The notes under the pieces were generated by a model. It saw nothing but the letters and a program-made list of their open reading frames with translations, ran no database searches and was not told where the DNA came from. The position numbers were made by a program, and so were the translations under genes. 64,000 nucleotides of DNA from an uncultured Oscillospiraceae bacterium (GTDB lineage Bacteria > Bacillota > Clostridia > Oscillospirales > Oscillospiraceae). Location: positions 58,213 through 122,212 of the forward strand of contig CALWXF010000003.1 of NCBI GenBank assembly GCA_944385445.1, in the 5' to 3' direction. Of the stretch, positions 62,721 to 64,000 are shown in pieces (the stretch's first letter is position 1; each line of letters opens with the position of its first letter).

Positions 62721-64000
62721 TACATCGCCTCCTGAACTTCTTTGATACTCTGCAATGTTAGTGCGTAGATGTCTCCGTACTTCATTACCAGCTCCACAGA
62801 GCCGTCTTCATGGACTTTGACCAATTCAACAGACTCGTCTACTAAATCCTGAGAGAGCTGTTCTGCCGTACTGACAGACTTCATCAGCGTGATCCACTTG
62901 TTATCTACCGACATCGCCTCGCTGAACTTGCTTCTACGCTGGACTGCCTCATCCAACCGGCGAGACAGATCCGCATACTGCTCATCGTAGCTTTTCTTTG
63001 CGAAGGTATATTCCTCTTCATCCAGAAGACCTTCTGCGAAGTCCTCATAGAGCCGGGTGCGCTTCTTTGAAACGCCGCCGAGCTTGAGGTTAAGGCTTGA
63101 GATCGTCGCATTCAGTTTGTCACGGATGCTCTTTTCTCCCTCGCTGCCTCTCAGCTTGCCGAGCAGCTTGTCATAGTCAAGAGCCGCCTTAACTTGAAGC
63201 TGGATCGCCGCAAGAACATCGGCTTCGAGCTTGTCCTGCCGGGTGTAGTGCGAAGTGCAATGCTCATACCGTCTGGAAACGGATGTGCTGCACTCATAAT
63301 AGGCATACCAGCGTCCGCGCTTATCCTTGTCGATGCGCTTTCTGTGAAAGTACATCTTCCTGCCGCAGTCTGCGCAGACAATCTTGCCCTCGAAGAGATT
63401 GATGAGCGTTGCTCTGATTTCTTCGGACTTCTGCATTTTCGTCTGACGAGCTTCGGAGGCAGCATTCATAATGTCCTGCACCTTTTGGAAGTCCTCACGG
63501 GAGATAATCGCCTCGTGGGTATCGGGAAAGACAATCCACTCATCCTTGTCCTTTACATTGTGGGACGGGATGTTTTTGTATATTGCCTTCATAGACCGTC
63601 CGAGAACGGTATCGCCTACATAGTGAGGATTGGTGAGAATGCCGTATAGCGTTGAGCTGTACCAGCCGGTATGAGAGGACGGATCACCGTCTCTTGTACC
63701 TACCTCGCGCTTCCTTGCCTCCGGGTTAGGTGCGCCCATGCGGTCAAGGGCATCAAGGATTGATGGAATTGACCACCCCTCAATCTTCCATTGAAACATC
63801 AGACGAACGAACTTTGCGCTGTCCTCGTCGATGACCATGTTGGAGCGTTCATCATTCCACTTATAGCCATACGGAAGATTTCTCTTGCGGAAAGTCCCTT
63901 GCTCCATCTGTGCTTTCAGCGCAGTGGAGACTTTCCGTGAAATATCCTTCGAGTACAGGGCGTTGATCATGTTTTGCAGCGGGATCATCAGGCTCTCATT
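62720..64000 (-). CDS. Large serine recombinase, 5' part beyond the window
   Basis: At least 426 codons are visible and the frame stays open to the window edge. Present are the end of the catalytic domain (NALYSKDISRKVSTALKAQMEQG), the recombinase domain (NLPYGYKWNDE, GWSIPSILDALDRMG), the zinc ribbon (CADCGRKMYFHRKRI ... CSTSVSRRYEHC) and a coiled coil. The part with the catalytic serine lies outside, so activity cannot be judged. The stop overlaps the next start (TAATG). Confidence 0.88.
   Translation of the reverse strand, partial: NESLMIPLQNMINALYSKDISRKVSTALKAQMEQGTFRKRNLPYGYKWNDERSNMVIDEDSAKFVRLMFQWKIEGWSIPSILDALDRMGAPNPEARKREVGTRDGDPSSHTGWYSSTLYGILTNPHYVGDTVLGRSMKAIYKNIPSHNVKDKDEWIVFPDTHEAIISREDFQKVQDIMNAASEARQTKMQKSEEIRATLINLFEGKIVCADCGRKMYFHRKRIDKDKRGRWYAYYECSTSVSRRYEHCTSHYTRQDKLEADVLAAIQLQVKAALDYDKLLGKLRGSEGEKSIRDKLNATISSLNLKLGGVSKKRTRLYEDFAEGLLDEEEYTFAKKSYDEQYADLSRRLDEAVQRRSKFSEAMSVDNKWITLMKSVSTAEQLSQDLVDESVELVKVHEDGSVELVMKYGDIYALTLQSIKEVQEAM

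Larger units (their letters stand above)
59641..64000. mobile_element. Left end of a serine-recombinase integrative element (continues beyond window)
   Basis: Three overlapping large serine recombinase genes read leftward toward the junction with feoB. Base use is lower in GC than the feoB part. Cargo and the other end are outside the window, so type (conjugative transposon or prophage) is undetermined. Confidence 0.8.

Overview
The window looks like the chromosome of an endospore-forming, GC-rich Firmicute of class Clostridia, probably a gut Oscillospiraceae of the Flavonifractor/Lawsonibacter/Intestinimonas type. This is inferred from spoVAD-spoVAE, ftsEX with a PcsB-like M23 protein, rqcH-mrnC, a T-box before pheST, an S-box before metK, DUF4830/DUF5711 proteins and typical sigma-A promoters. 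No rRNA or tRNA gene and no CRISPR array was found.

Layout. 1-8.8 kb holds housekeeping and envelope genes: a DegV protein, the division set ftsE-ftsX-M23-S41, a PucR/CdaR-type regulator, a small-subunit pseudouridine synthase, a DUF4830 protein and an MscS channel. 9.0-10.1 kb is a small AT-rich cassette of two unknown genes. 10.2-15.2 kb is the str operon read leftward (L7Ae-like, rpsL, rpsG, fusA, tuf), divergent from gltX. 16.9-23.1 kb carries rqcH, mrnC, a candidate structured RNA, a dense group of hairpins, a MazF/NdoA toxin-like RNase, alr and a lipoprotein. 23.2-37.7 kb is a rightward series: T-box-pheS-pheT, purF, an RlmI-like methyltransferase, ecfA1-ecfA2-ecfT-truA, a DUF5711 protein, a CvpA protein and a ClpE-type chaperone.

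37.7-46.5 kb is visibly AT-richer and foreign in codon use. A six-gene leftward operon encodes a membrane protein with two Rossmann-like (TrkA/CASTOR-like) modules and a C-terminal RyR domain, an M48 metallopeptidase with a zinc ribbon, an acidic helical protein, a zinc-ribbon membrane protein, a free-standing RyR domain, and a 1257-residue TIR-TM-propeller-PDZ protein. A DUF2089 regulator lies upstream of it, between two nearly identical terminators, one of which belongs to icd. I regard this operon as the best candidate for an undescribed system, most likely sensing or conflict/immunity at the membrane. That role is inference from domains.

46.5-59.6 kb returns to core genes: icd, an N-terminally truncated NSS transporter, GNAT and MBL proteins, a HAD phosphatase, a P-type ATPase operon with an acyl-ACP thioesterase and a zinc-ribbon protein, spoVAD-spoVAE, and S-box-metK. 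From 59.64 kb to the window end a mobile element carrying three overlapping large serine recombinase genes interrupts feoB, leaving only the 3' part of feoB (membrane domain) in the window.
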